The notes below the pieces were generated by a model. It made no database searches. It worked only from the letters and a program-made list of their open reading frames with translations, and had not been told where the DNA came from. From the NCBI RefSeq assembly GCF_007993755.1, contig NZ_CP042467.1, positions 620,001 through 684,000 of the forward strand: DNA of 64,000 nucleotides. Reading direction: 5' to 3'. Origin of the DNA: Microvenator marinus (GTDB lineage Bacteria; Myxococcota_A; Bradymonadia; Bradymonadales; Bradymonadaceae). Numbering within the stretch: the first letter of the stretch is position 1; each line of letters starts with the position of its first letter. The position numbers were made by a program, and so were the translations under genes. Positions 1 through 10,000 of this stretch are shown one piece after another.

Positions 1-1223
1 CGAATCCGGTCCACCACAGTTTGAGTATCCACACCCGGAATCGGGTCTTCCTCTGCGGCGTACATCTTGGTGATGATGACCTCATCACTTCCTTTGAAAG
101 CTGCGCCGTATTCGTGCTGCAGGTACTTGATGAGCGAGTATCGATACGGCTTAAAGATACTGATGATGCGCCCATCCACGAGGTCTCTCGCGGACTCGAG
201 TACTTTGCGCATGCAGGTTGGGTGTGAGTTATAATCCTTCACAAAGGTCACCCCGCCCCCGTGAACGATAGTGAAACGATTTTCCATGCCGGAATAGGTC
301 GATATGGCGTCCTGAATAGTGGGTATATCGACTCCCACTCGAATCGCCACTGCGATAGCAGCCATCGCGTTCACCACATTGTACCGACCGGGCAAGTTCA
401 GTTCGAACTCCCCTATGACCTCGCCGCGCCGAATCGCCTTAAAGCGAATCGGCAGCTGCCCATTTCCATCGAGAACGCCTTTGTACTCGGTCTCGTGCTC
501 AACACTGTAGCCCGTTGGTCGCAACTGCACCTTGGACGCAAGCTGCCGATTTCCTTCGCAATCAAGGTTCAGGAAGACTTCCTTGAGTTTCGGGTTCTCC
601 TGAATGTAGCGAGTCATGCTGGCGATGATATCGTTCAAATCATCGTAATAATTGAGGTGGTCCAGCTCCAGAAAGTTACAGACGACGAGGTCCGTTGGAA
701 CGTTATGATGTGAGCCGTCGCTTTCATCAACTTCTACCACCATCCAAGGGTGTTCGACCTTACCTGGCGCCCGCGCGTTGGTCCCAAAGTTGTTCAGCAT
801 GCCTCCGATGATGAAGCCCGGCTCGAGTCCTGCCTTCTCCAGAATCCATGCGATCATGCTCGAAACCGTTCCCTTGCCGTGAGTGCCAGTGACCCCGATG
901 GTCCGGAAATCATCGATGAGCGCCGCGAGCACGTGCGAGCGATGCACAACGGGAATCCCCTTCTCTTTGGCCGCCACGAGCTCCACGTTCGTCTCTGGGA
1001 TCGCCGTTGAAACCACGACGAGGTCCACACCCTCCACGTTCTGAGGCATATGGCCGATAAAGACCTTCATACCTTCATTTCGAACAGCTTCGGTGAGCGC
1101 ACTCTCCCGCACATCAGAGCCCGATACCTGGTAGCCGCGTCCGTTCAGGATTCTCGCGACACCAGACACTCCAATCCCACCGATCCCAAGTAAGTGGACC
1201 CGCTTCACATTTTCCAAAATCAT
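1..1223 (-). CDS. Mur ligase, MurC-like (3' end cut by window edge)
   Basis: Translation from the ATG at 1223 gives an N-terminal Rossmann segment (HLLGIGGIGVSG), a P-loop read as GTHGKGTV, a central DESDGSHH motif and an N-x4-DH motif. This is the layout of UDP-N-acetylmuramate:L-alanine ligase (MurC), a cytoplasmic ATP-dependent peptidoglycan-precursor enzyme. The frame is open at base 1, so roughly the last 50-60 residues are missing. Two motifs differ from ordinary MurC: the P-loop has GKG where GKT is usual, and the C-terminal domain reads DYNSHPT where DYxHHPTE is usual. It starts 9 bp after the stop of the lipoprotein gene at 1233-2612, so the two are probably co-transcribed. It may be true MurC, a Mpl-like recycling ligase, or a paralogue with another substrate; the family call is firm, the substrate is not. 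Confidence 0.75.
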   Translation of the reverse strand, partial: MILENVKRVHLLGIGGIGVSGVARILNGRGYQVSGSDVRESALTEAVRNEGMKVFIGHMPQNVEGVDLVVVSTAIPETNVELVAAKEKGIPVVHRSHVLAALIDDFRTIGVTGTHGKGTVSSMIAWILEKAGLEPGFIIGGMLNNFGTNARAPGKVEHPWMVVEVDESDGSHHNVPTDLVVCNFLELDHLNYYDDLNDIIASMTRYIQENPKLKEVFLNLDCEGNRQLASKVQLRPTGYSVEHETEYKGVLDGNGQLPIRFKAIRRGEVIGEFELNLPGRYNVVNAMAAIAVAIRVGVDIPTIQDAISTYSGMENRFTIVHGGGVTFVKDYNSHPTCMRKVLESARDLVDGRIISIFKPYRYSLIKYLQHEYGAAFKGSDEVIITKMYAAEEDPIPGVDTQTVVDRI

Positions 1224-1232
1224 GTTCTTTCT

Positions 1233-2612
1233 CTACTTAGGTTCGGGAGCATCAGGCTTCATCTTGCCTTGTTTTTTCATCTCTTCGATCAGTTCGGGGG
1301 AGACCATCGTGCCCTTTGGCTGAGGCAACTTGGCCACATTCGGGCGCTCAATCGCAAGGTTTGGCGCCATCTTGACCTCGGAGACGATGTTCAGTTTCCC
1401 AAATTTGTCTACCTGATGGAAGTCTCCCCGCGGCTCAGTGGACCATCCGTACGCGTGAGTCTTGCCTGCCTCTGGTCGGTCAAATCGGTAGAAATTGACG
1501 GCCCAGGAGTCCCCAACATTGGCTGACTTGAAGCCTGGAATCTCTTGCAACGGAATCGAGATTTCAGCGGTCCATGATTGGTCTTCTTTGTCGTCGTTCA
1601 ACGTGCCTTCGACATGGACAGCTGACTTTAGACCCTCGAGGTTCACGGCACGCGCGCGGTCGATCTGCTCCTGCCGTGTCCCCTCCCCTTTTCCAAGTTG
1701 GTCTTTGAAGTGTGCGTCAAAAATCACGTTGTTCGGTGTGATTTGGAGCTCGAGATAATCCTTTCCATCTCCGTCCACATCTAGGAAAAGCTCAAGAACT
1801 TCTTCCGTCCAGGTATCGGAATCCCGCTCCGTAAGCTTACCCCAGATATTCTTGTCACTCATTCGAGCGCCAATATGAAGGTGGGTATCGCTCACGAAAC
1901 CCTTGACGATGGTGTTGACCATTGGCGCCGACCCAAAGGGCTTGAGGCGAATACCTGGAATGGAGCTCCACACAGGCTCGTCGAGCTTGCCGTCAACCTG
2001 AATCTCTGCGTCTGTCTTAAGAAGTTCGGCTTCGGGAAGTTGTGGCTTGGCCTCAGCTTTGCCCTTGATTTTGAGCGTCGGCCCAATCACACGGGGCTGC
2101 GCCTCTTGGGTCTTCGCCACGTCATTCGAAACCTTAAGTCGAGCGTCGCCTTTGAAGAAGCCGATATATGGAATGGCATCGCCGTCTGGGAAGTCATTAC
2201 GGATGGTGACCTTTTGCTCATCCTTAATGATTTGGCCCTTCTTCCACTTGCCTGTCTGAAAGAGGTCCCGAACCGGCACGTGGTCGAGGTTCTGGCGGAA
2301 TGGCTTCTTGGCAGCATCCAGGTGAATGAACGCTTTCCAGTTGTCTGTCCCGTCTTTGAGGGCGCGCCAGTACCATGTGAACGTCACTTCCTTGCCTGCC
2401 TCAAGCGGCCCTGAGACATCAAGGCCGATGAGCTCGATACGCTCATCAAACTGGGCGCCGACCTTGTATTGCGGCGACGGCTCTTCGGAGAGAATGTTGG
2501 CTTTGACGTCGTTCCACTGCTCCTGTGTGAGGACTTGAGCCGGTGGCTCCACGTCCTGACATGCACTGAGACTTAACGACAATCCGATTGCGAAGAGAAA
2601 ATTACGCTTCAT
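1233..2612 (-). CDS. lipoprotein with CBM9/DOMON-like domain
   Basis: The first 18 residues form a lipoprotein signal (MKRNFLFAIGLSLSLSAC) with a lipobox ending at Cys18, so the protein is probably anchored in an envelope membrane. Residues about 45-190 look like an Ig/beta-sandwich domain rich in Trp and aromatic residues. Residues about 205-420 match the CBM9-like pattern: DGKLDEPVW opening, a W..EVLELFLDVDGDGKDY core, then a long beta-rich tail. Such domains bind sugars or haem in other proteins. No catalytic motif is visible. It sits directly upstream of the MurC-like ligase on the same strand, which would fit a cell-wall or glycan-related role, but that is inference from position only. 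Confidence 0.6.
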   Translation of the reverse strand: MKRNFLFAIGLSLSLSACQDVEPPAQVLTQEQWNDVKANILSEEPSPQYKVGAQFDERIELIGLDVSGPLEAGKEVTFTWYWRALKDGTDNWKAFIHLDAAKKPFRQNLDHVPVRDLFQTGKWKKGQIIKDEQKVTIRNDFPDGDAIPYIGFFKGDARLKVSNDVAKTQEAQPRVIGPTLKIKGKAEAKPQLPEAELLKTDAEIQVDGKLDEPVWSSIPGIRLKPFGSAPMVNTIVKGFVSDTHLHIGARMSDKNIWGKLTERDSDTWTEEVLELFLDVDGDGKDYLELQITPNNVIFDAHFKDQLGKGEGTRQEQIDRARAVNLEGLKSAVHVEGTLNDDKEDQSWTAEISIPLQEIPGFKSANVGDSWAVNFYRFDRPEAGKTHAYGWSTEPRGDFHQVDKFGKLNIVSEVKMAPNLAIERPNVAKLPQPKGTMVSPELIEEMKKQGKMKPDAPEPK

Positions 2613-2677
2613 AAGAACACTCCTAGTTTTCGGGCCGGAAACTACCGCGATGAGGATCCCTAGTCAACGAGGGCGAC

Positions 2678-2706
2678 TTGACGCCTAAGGTAAGACAACG
2701 TATTCC
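2678..2706 (+). promoter_or_regulatory. candidate sigma70-type promoter for the RHH gene
   Basis: TTGACG (2678-2683) is followed after 17 bp by TATTCC (2701-2706), about 65 bp before the ATG at 2770. The -35 is good and the -10 is weak. An 11-bp word, cataagaacac, occurs at 2706-2716 and again at 2610-2620, where it covers the start codon of the divergent lipoprotein gene. It could be a shared regulatory element. Confidence 0.3.
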
Positions 2707-2769
2707 ATAAGAACACCTCGACGCACACATGGAACACGTGGTGATGGGCCACGCAAAGGAGAATCGCCG

Positions 2770-2976
2770 ATGAGTGATAAGCGTAAACAAAGTCTATACT
2801 TCCCGGACGAGTATTTGGAGGAAATCCGAAACGAGTCCCTGCGCCAAGACCGAAGCATGTCGTGGCTGGTGCAGAAAGCGTGGGAAATCTCCCGCGACAA
2901 AATCATGCAGTTTCCCTCCGCCAATGATTACCTACCCGGCGAGGTAGATGAGGACGAGCGCGGCTCTCAAGACTGA
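2770..2976 (+). CDS. small ribbon-helix-helix-like protein (TIGR04563-like)
   Basis: This 68-residue protein opens with a positively charged strand (KRKQSLYFPDEYLEEI), then two predicted helices containing DRSMSWLVQKAWE, and an acidic tail. The layout is that of short ribbon-helix-helix proteins, which dimerise through the N-terminal strand and bind DNA. It resembles a family of very short proteins seen repeatedly in myxobacteria and relatives (recalled as TIGR04563). The start is supported by AAGGAG seven bases before the ATG. Its last 10 bases overlap the 3' end of der on the opposite strand. No toxin partner lies next to it, so a transcription-factor role is more likely than an antitoxin role. 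Confidence 0.6.
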   Translation: MSDKRKQSLYFPDEYLEEIRNESLRQDRSMSWLVQKAWEISRDKIMQFPSANDYLPGEVDEDERGSQD

Positions 2977-4298
2977 CGCAAGTCCCTTCGCCTTCTCTCT
3001 CGCATCACCGTCTTGATGGGGGTTCCCTCGAAGCCATATTCTTCGCGAATCTGGTTCTCGATATACTTGCGGTATGCCGGAGCCACGCCTTTAGGGTTCG
3101 ATACCATGAACGCAAAGCGCGGCGGGCGCACGGCCACCTGCGAGACGTAATAGAACTTGAGCTTCTTGTTCTGGTACACCGGCGGCGAGTGCTTCTCCAA
3201 GATGTGCGCAAGGAACCGGTTGAGCTCACCCGTGCTGACACGACGCTGGTACTGCTCAAACACGCGGTCTACTTCGCCAAGAATCTTCTGCACACGTTGG
3301 CCAGTCTTCGCCGATACAAAGAGAATCGGCGCGTAGGACAAGAATGGCATCTCTTCGCGAATCACTTTGACGTATTCGCCAGCCGTGTTCGTATCCTTTT
3401 CAACAATATCCCATTTGTTGACGAGGATGACACATGCGCGTCCACGGCCATCTACCACGCTCGCAATCTTCTTATCCTGCGTGGTGACGCCTTCAGTCGC
3501 GTCAAGAACCAAGAGCGCAACGTCAGCCCTGTCAATCGAACGAATAGCTTGGACCACGCTCCATTCCTCGAGCTTTTCAGAGATTGAAGACTTCTTTCTC
3601 AGACCCGCGGTATCGATGACGAGATACTCTCGCTCATTCCATGAAATCATGGTGTCCACAGCGTCTCGTGTGGTTCCCGGGATATCGCTCGTTAGCAGCC
3701 TCGATTCCCCAAGGAGTGCGTTCACCGTGCTCGATTTCCCGGCGTTTGGCTTGCCGACAACCGCCACTCGCGCAAAGACCTCTTCCTTGAGCTCGGGCTC
3801 GCCGGGCTCGATCAAGTTCGCCACGGAATCCATCAGATTATCGAGGCCGTGACCGTGCTCAGCGCTCACCGCATAAAGGTCGGAACCAAGCGAGTAGAAC
3901 TCAGCAATGGCTTCTTCCTTGCGCTGGTACGCATCGATCTTGTTGACCACGTAGAAGATGGGTTTGGTGCTGTTCCGAAGAAGCTCGGCAATCTGCATAT
4001 CAGCAGCCGTTAAGCCCTGTTTTCCGTCCATCATGAAAATGATGATATCGGCTTCTTCGATCGCAAGACGCGCCTGGTCTCTCATGAGGTTTAGCAGCGG
4101 CTCTTCGGTCACCGGAACAAATCCACCGGTATCCACCAGCGTGTAGTAGCGGCCGTACCACTCAGCGTCGCCGTATTGGCGGTCGCGCGTGACCCCTTCG
4201 TAATCCAAAACAATGGCACGCTGGGACTCGGTGAGGCGGTTAAAGAGTCGGCTTTTTCCGACATTCGGTCGGCCGACGATGGCGATCATGCTTCTCAT
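2967..4298 (-). CDS. der: ribosome-assembly GTPase Der (EngA)
   Basis: The 443-residue protein has two GTPase domains in tandem, which is diagnostic for Der/EngA, an essential GTPase acting in 50S ribosomal subunit maturation. The first P-loop is GRPNVGKS at about residues 9-16 with DTGG as its G3 motif. The second is GKPNAGKS at about 182-189 with DTAG. Each domain has an NKxD motif (NKID, NKWD). A KH-like C-terminal domain follows and the end is basic (RRRRDLRQS), as usual. The start at 4298 was chosen because its ATG forms an ATGA overlap with the era stop; a longer frame upstream lies inside era. Length is normal for the family. Confidence 0.95.
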   Translation of the reverse strand: MRSMIAIVGRPNVGKSRLFNRLTESQRAIVLDYEGVTRDRQYGDAEWYGRYYTLVDTGGFVPVTEEPLLNLMRDQARLAIEEADIIIFMMDGKQGLTAADMQIAELLRNSTKPIFYVVNKIDAYQRKEEAIAEFYSLGSDLYAVSAEHGHGLDNLMDSVANLIEPGEPELKEEVFARVAVVGKPNAGKSSTVNALLGESRLLTSDIPGTTRDAVDTMISWNEREYLVIDTAGLRKKSSISEKLEEWSVVQAIRSIDRADVALLVLDATEGVTTQDKKIASVVDGRGRACVILVNKWDIVEKDTNTAGEYVKVIREEMPFLSYAPILFVSAKTGQRVQKILGEVDRVFEQYQRRVSTGELNRFLAHILEKHSPPVYQNKKLKFYYVSQVAVRPPRFAFMVSNPKGVAPAYRKYIENQIREEYGFEGTPIKTVMRERRRRDLRQS

Positions 4299-5251
4299 GA
4301 CTTGTATCCAAAACGGTTCAAGGAGCGGGGGTTTTCGCTCCACTCAGATTCTACGCGCACAAAGGTTTCGAGGAAGACTTTGCGACCAAAAAAACGCTCC
4401 ATTTCTTTACGAGCGTTGATGCCAATGGTCTTGAGCTTGGCACCCTTATTCCCAATGATGATGCCCTTCTGAGAGTCCCGCTCCACGTGAATCACCGCGG
4501 AGACCTCCAAAACGTCACCGTTTGGTGAGTCGTGGAAACGGTCCACCTCAATGGCCACGCTATAAGGGATTTCTTTGCTCGTGAGCTTCATGATTTCCTG
4601 GCGCACAAATTCGGCCGCGATGAAACGCTCGGCCTGGTCTGTGAGCATATCAGGCGGGAAAATCATGCCTTGGTCAGGAAGAGCGCCAAGGATATCGCGC
4701 ACAAGCGCGTCCACCTGCGTACCGTCTTTAGCGGAGACTGGAACCATCGCGATGAACTCTCGCAGTTTCGCGAATTCTTCCATGATCGGCAGGATTTTCT
4801 CACGCTCGCGCACGGCATCGACTTTGTTGAGCACAAGGAACACAGGTGCGCTGACGTTTTCGAGCGCATGAAGCACCACGGCTTCCTGCTCGCGGAGCCG
4901 CTCTTGGCCTTCTTCCGAGGCGTTCGCCAAAGCCGCAACGTCCACTACATAAGCGATGGCATCCACATCTTGCATCGCATCGAGCGCGGTTTGCACAAGG
5001 GCCTTGTTCAGGCGCTTTTTGGAGCGATGCAGACCCGGGGTATCCACAAATGCAATTTGACCGACGTTCTCGATGGTATGGACGCCCAGGATACGATTGC
5101 GTGTGGTTTGTGGCTTTGATGTGGTAATCGCGACCTTGACGCCCAGGATATGATTCATCAAGGTGGACTTCCCAGCGTTGGGAGCGCCCACAAGAGCGAC
5201 AAAACCTGAATGAAATGTGTTGTCCGTCATTTTGGAATCCGTTCGGTACAT
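4295..5251 (-). CDS. era: GTPase Era
   Basis: Era is a GTPase with a C-terminal KH domain that binds 16S rRNA and assists 30S subunit maturation. The sequence shows GAPNAGKST, DTPGLH, NKVD and, near the C-terminus, the KH signature GIIIGNKGAKLKTIG; length (318 residues) is typical. Two starts are possible: ATG 5251, which has GAGG about 8 bases upstream, and ATG 5230, closer to the usual family N-terminus but without a visible ribosome-binding site. It is translationally coupled to der by a 4-bp ATGA overlap. Its 5' end overlaps the 5' end of the divergent lipoprotein gene at 5210, so each promoter must lie within or beyond the neighbour's coding start. Confidence 0.94.
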   Translation of the reverse strand: MYRTDSKMTDNTFHSGFVALVGAPNAGKSTLMNHILGVKVAITTSKPQTTRNRILGVHTIENVGQIAFVDTPGLHRSKKRLNKALVQTALDAMQDVDAIAYVVDVAALANASEEGQERLREQEAVVLHALENVSAPVFLVLNKVDAVREREKILPIMEEFAKLREFIAMVPVSAKDGTQVDALVRDILGALPDQGMIFPPDMLTDQAERFIAAEFVRQEIMKLTSKEIPYSVAIEVDRFHDSPNGDVLEVSAVIHVERDSQKGIIIGNKGAKLKTIGINARKEMERFFGRKVFLETFVRVESEWSENPRSLNRFGYKS

Positions 5252-5593
5252 GTGTACCGCCTCTTTGTCTGCGCGCTTTTGGGGTTGGTTTTGGCTGCCT
5301 GCGAGCCACCCGGCAAGACCGAAACAGTGCTATATGAGGAAGCCGAAGTCCACTATCGCGCAGGCGACTATCAACGCGCGCTCGATGGCTACGAATCGTT
5401 TCTCAAATTGTATCCCGAAAGTCCACTTGCGGACGTGGCCCGTATTCGGATTCGGTCTATCAATCGAGAAGTCAATGCCGTCCTCGGGCGCTCAGATATC
5501 CCGAAACCCAAATGGATTCCACCACGAAACGCAGAGATCACGGAATCTGCACAAAGCGAACCTCTTGAATCAGGCCCCCGCCAGAAAAAATGA
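5210..5593 (+). CDS. small TPR-type lipoprotein
   Basis: The protein carries a hydrophobic segment ending in the lipobox LVLAAC, so it should be a lipoprotein. Residues about 42-75 (YEEAEVHYRAGDYQRALDGY, then a Leu/Tyr-Pro-rich helix) form one or two TPR-like helix pairs of the type found in BamD/YbgF-like envelope proteins. The C-terminal 40 residues are polar and Pro-rich. The start could be the ATG at 5210 or a GTG at 5252, which would give a shorter, more standard signal peptide. The gene is divergent from and overlaps era, and its last 56 bases overlap the convergent lipoprotein gene ending at 5538. The function is unknown; envelope scaffold is a guess. Confidence 0.55.
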   Translation: MKCVVRHFGIRSVHVYRLFVCALLGLVLAACEPPGKTETVLYEEAEVHYRAGDYQRALDGYESFLKLYPESPLADVARIRIRSINREVNAVLGRSDIPKPKWIPPRNAEITESAQSEPLESGPRQKK

Positions 5594-6989
5594 GCGTGTT
5601 TTGGGCGGGGTCGAATCCGACCAGACGATCGGCCAGGCCCTGAGTGGAACCCGACCCGTTGACTCGAATCACTCGACCACTCACGTTGGCCGGCGCCAAG
5701 AGGAGTCCTTCGCCGTCGCGCTCAAGAAGTGCCCCGAGGCTTGAGAACCCGAGAATCTCGGGCGAGTTCATCGCCTCAACCGCCATATCCGGGGCAAGCG
5801 TCTGAAACCCGTTCTCAAAGCCTAACCACCGCACAAGGCCCGCACCGCTTAGAAGCGCGAGGTCGTCCCCCCGAGTCGCAATCCCTACAAACTCAGCCCC
5901 TCCGGCCACTCCTGGCTCAAACTCTCGCTCAGCTCGCCAAACTTCGTCGGTCAGCGTGTCAATGACGACCAATCCACGCAGTGTCAGCACCACCACTTTC
6001 TGCTCGATGAATTCAACGTCCAAGACTTCGAAGTCGGGGCAGGCCCCATCTGTGGCTGCGCATTCTGCACAGGCCACATCTTCGTCACAGGTATCAAAGC
6101 AGCCGGCTAACGCACACACATCACATTGGGCCCTCTCCGACGCACTAAAATCGTCCCAGAACGCGTTTAAGTACCAGGCCCGGTCAAGCACCGCCTCCCC
6201 AACTCGAAGAGCGTTCTCGAAGCCCTGAACGCGCACAAGCTCGCCTTCATCATCGAATCCTCGGTGGAATCGTCGGGGCCCCCATTCAGAGCAGTCCGCG
6301 GGAATCTCAACTAGGTCTTCAAAACCGGGCCCGACTTCAACCACCACGTCTTCCCAGACCATCGCCGCTTGTCCGTTGGGTAGAAGTTCCAGGCGTTGAA
6401 ACTCCCCGGTTGGCGTGACTGGGAGCTGCACGCTTCTACCCTTGTAAACCAGCGCCAACCCGGCGTCTGAATCACCGGCGTAGATCAGGCCTTCGTCGGT
6501 GCTGAAGGCGGCAAAGACCTCTAGAAAGGGAACAAACACACTTTGCGCATCGTCCCAGACGAGCTCCCATTCGCACCCGTTCGAGGCGTCAAAGTCGAGG
6601 TCGAATCGGTCCTTTGGGCAAAGGCGGCCAGCCGAACATGTCCAGCCGCGTTCACCTACCTGGCAAGTCTGGTCGGGCTCGCAGGCGTGGTCACACGTGC
6701 CACAGCTTTGACTCGTAGACACGGAAGTCTCACAACCATCGACTCGGTCAGAGTTGCAATCAGCCCAGCCGAACTCGCACGCCAACACACGGCATTCGCC
6801 GCTCACACACGTCCCGGTGCCACGCGCGAGGATACAGCCCTCGCCTTCAAACCGCCCGCGGCATTCGGGGTCGTCGAACTCCGGTCTCTCGGAATCGAGA
6901 TCCATATCCGGCTCGTCCGGACGGTCGGCTACGAAAATGGGAGGACGCACCGCTCGGTCATTGCATCCAAGCAATGCCACGAGCAACAA
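5538..6989 (-). CDS. Cys-rich lipoprotein of unknown function
   Basis: A hydrophobic start followed by LLGC indicates lipid attachment. The next 130 residues are rich in Asp, Glu and Cys, with repeated small Cys modules (CVSGECRVLACEFGWADC, then CGTCDHACEPDQTC) like those of exported myxobacterial proteins. The rest alternates short beta-strand-like runs and looks like a beta-propeller or YVTN-like fold; a second Cys cluster (CDVCALAGCFDTCDEDVACAEC) lies at about residues 290-315. The first codon used here is TTG 6989. The frame is open further upstream and could include Lys/Arg residues expected of a signal peptide, so the true start may be a few codons earlier, overlapping the icmF stop. 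No enzyme motif was recognised. Confidence 0.55.
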   Translation of the reverse strand: MLLVALLGCNDRAVRPPIFVADRPDEPDMDLDSERPEFDDPECRGRFEGEGCILARGTGTCVSGECRVLACEFGWADCNSDRVDGCETSVSTSQSCGTCDHACEPDQTCQVGERGWTCSAGRLCPKDRFDLDFDASNGCEWELVWDDAQSVFVPFLEVFAAFSTDEGLIYAGDSDAGLALVYKGRSVQLPVTPTGEFQRLELLPNGQAAMVWEDVVVEVGPGFEDLVEIPADCSEWGPRRFHRGFDDEGELVRVQGFENALRVGEAVLDRAWYLNAFWDDFSASERAQCDVCALAGCFDTCDEDVACAECAATDGACPDFEVLDVEFIEQKVVVLTLRGLVVIDTLTDEVWRAEREFEPGVAGGAEFVGIATRGDDLALLSGAGLVRWLGFENGFQTLAPDMAVEAMNSPEILGFSSLGALLERDGEGLLLAPANVSGRVIRVNGSGSTQGLADRLVGFDPAQNTLIFSGGGLIQEVRFVQIP

Positions 6990-7002
6990 GGCCGGCCAGA
7001 GT

Positions 7003-10000
7003 TTACATCGAGCGCCGATACTGACCGCCGACTTGATAGAGAAGTTGCGTAATCTGACCGAGACTCGCGTGACGCACAGTGTTCATGAGCTCGGCAAAGA
7101 TGTTCTCGTTGGCAAGAGCGGTGTCTCGGAGGCGCTCCAGCGCTGCCTGAGACGTCGATTCATGCTCATTTTTGAAGATTTCGAGATGCTTGAGCTGCGT
7201 CTGCTTCTCGTCTTCCGTGGAACGAATCAGCTCCAACTTATCCGGAGCTTTAGCCGCGCCACCCTTTGGAAGATACGTGTTCACCCCGATAATCGGGATT
7301 TCTCCGGAGTGCTTCTTGAGTTCGTAGAGGATGGACTCATCTTGAATTTTTGAGCGCTGATATTGAAGTTCCATCGCGCCCAGAACGCCACCACGTTGGC
7401 TAATCGCTTCAAACTCCTGCAGCACAGCCTCTTCCACAAGGTCCGTCAACTCGTCGATGATGAACGCGCCCTGATTCGGGTTCTCGTTCTTCATCATCCC
7501 GAACTCTTTGGTCAGGATCATCTGAATCGCCATGGCGCGGCGCACGCTCTCTTCGGTAGGCGTAGTGATAGCCTCGTCGTAGGCGTTTGTGTGCAGACTG
7601 TTGCAGTTATCGTAGAAGGCCAGCAACGCCTGCAGAGTGGTTCGAATATCGTTGAAATCCACCTCTTGGGCGTGAAGTGAACGACCCGACGTTTGGATGT
7701 GATACTTCAACTTCTGCGAGCGCTCATTGGCTCCGTACTTTTCACGCAACGCAACCGACCAGATGCGGCGAGCCACTCGGCCAAGGACCGCGTACTCAGG
7801 GTCCATGCCGTTCGAGAAGAAGAACGAGAGGTTTGGCGCAAACGAGTCAATACTCATGCCCCGCGCAAGGTAGTACTCCACAAACGTAAAGCCGTTAGCG
7901 AGCGTGAAGGCCGTCTGCGTGATGGGGTTCGCTCCGGCTTCCGCAATATGGTAGCCGCTGATGGACACCGAGTAGTAGTTCCGGACTTCCTTTTGCACGA
8001 AATACTCTTGGATATCGCCCATCAATTTGAGGGCAAAATCCGTGGAGAAAATACATGTATTTTGGGCCTGATCTTCCTTGAGAATATCGGCCTGTACCGT
8101 GCCGCGCACGACCCTTAAGGTCTGGTCTCGAATCTCGTCACGCTCGCTCTCCGAGGGGGCGCGACCGTGCTTATCCTGGAATTTTTGGACCTGCTGATCG
8201 ATGGCTGTGTTCAGGAACATTGCCAGGATAATCGGCGCGGGACCATTGATGGTCATAGACACACTGGTGTTCGGCGCACAGAGGTCAAATCCGGCATAGA
8301 GCCGCTTCATATCGTCCAGGCTGCAAACGCTCACGCCTGAATTCCCGACCTTTCCGTAGATATCTGGGCGCGGATGCGGGTCTTCGCCATAGAGGGTCAC
8401 CGAATCGAAGGCGGTACTAAGGCGATTTGCTGGCTCACCTTCACAGAGATAGTGGAACCGCTGATTCGTTCGCTGCGGCGTGCCCTCGCCCGCAAACATG
8501 CGTTTTGGGTCTTCGGATTCACGTTTGAACTCGAAAACACCAGCCGTAAACGGAAACTTGCCGGGCACATTCTCGAGCATTTGCCAGCGAATGATATCGC
8601 CCCAATCTCGAAGTCGCGGCAGCGCAATCTTAGGAATTTTGGTGCCGGAGAGCGAAGTCGTGTTGAGAGTGACCTTGATTTCCTTGCCGCGAACGACCTG
8701 CACATATTCGTCGCCAGAATAAGCGCTCACGAGCTCTTTCCAGCCATCGTTAAGTGCTCGAACTTCTGGACTGATTCGGTCACGAATCTTCTGAATCTCG
8801 TCACGAAGCTTATCCGAATCCCCAATGATCTCCTTCGCGCCGACAAGGCGATAGAGAGCTGACATCAGGTCAGCCTGTTCTTCGACGCGGCTTCGATAGT
8901 CACGGCAAGTCTCGGCAATCTCGGCCAAGTAGCGCTGCCGATGGCCGGGAAGAATCGAGTACGCCTTCTCGGATACCGGCCCTCCGCCCGCAAAGAGGCT
9001 TTGTTCTTTCGCCCAACCAAGCTCGTTCATCACGGCCCGGAAAAACGCGTTGACGCCGCTATCGTTGAACTGGCTCGCGATAGTCCCAAACACAGGCAGT
9101 GTCTCGTCGGCCACGTCGTAGCCGATATGCCGGTTGCGGCGGACTTGTTTACGCACAGCGCGAAGCGCGTCTTCACTTCCGGGCTTCTCGAACTTATTGA
9201 GCACCACGAAGCGCGCAAAATCGAGCATGTCGATCTTCTCAAGCTGCGAATGAGCCCCGAACTCCGCGGTCATTACGTAGACCGGAAGGTCGCAGTGGTC
9301 CACGATATCCGCGTCGCCCTGCCCTATGCCCGAAGTCTCCACGATTACGAGGTCAAACCCCGCCGCCTGAACCACGCTCACGGCATCATCAATCGCGTGT
9401 GAGAGCTCGCCTTTGGCGCCACGAGTAGCCAGGGAGCGCATGTAAGCACGGGAGTTCGCGAGCGAGTTCATGCGAATTCGGTCGCCAAGCAAGGCCCCGC
9501 CGCGCTTTCGGCGAGAAGGGTCAACCGAGATGACCGCAACGCTCTTGTCGGGGAAGTCCATCAGGAATCTGCGGATAAACTCGTCGGTAAGGCTCGACTT
9601 TCCAGCCCCCCCTGTGCCCGTGAATCCAATCACAGGAGCCGCGCTCTCCCTCTCAGGTAGCGCGAGTTTGGACGTCTGCCCCAATTCGGCAAATGTAATC
9701 GCCCGAGCGATGGCGTGAGGGTCTCTGGCCGCCAACGATTCCTTGCTCGGCGGCGTGCCCGTTTGAATCGGATTGGAATCCGTTTGCTCCAACATCAGGT
9801 TGATCATGCCCTGCAGTCCGAGCTCTCGGCCATCATCAGGGCTAAAAATCCGCGCGATACCGTATGCATGGAGCTCCGCAATCTCGTCCGGAACGATAAC
9901 GCCACCACCGCCACCAAAAATCTTGATATGCCCCGCACCGCGCTCGTTCAACAAGTCGTACATATACTTGAAGAACTCCATGTGGCCGCCCTGGTACGAC

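Noticed and set aside
1875-2414. A 179-codon open frame antisense to the CBM9-like lipoprotein
   Set aside because: The opposite frame has a signal peptide and domain pattern; this one has neither.
5609-5624. T-arm-like tRNA fragment (GGTCGAATCCGACC)
   Set aside because: It sits inside a lipoprotein frame, with no acceptor stem, D-arm or anticodon arm around it.
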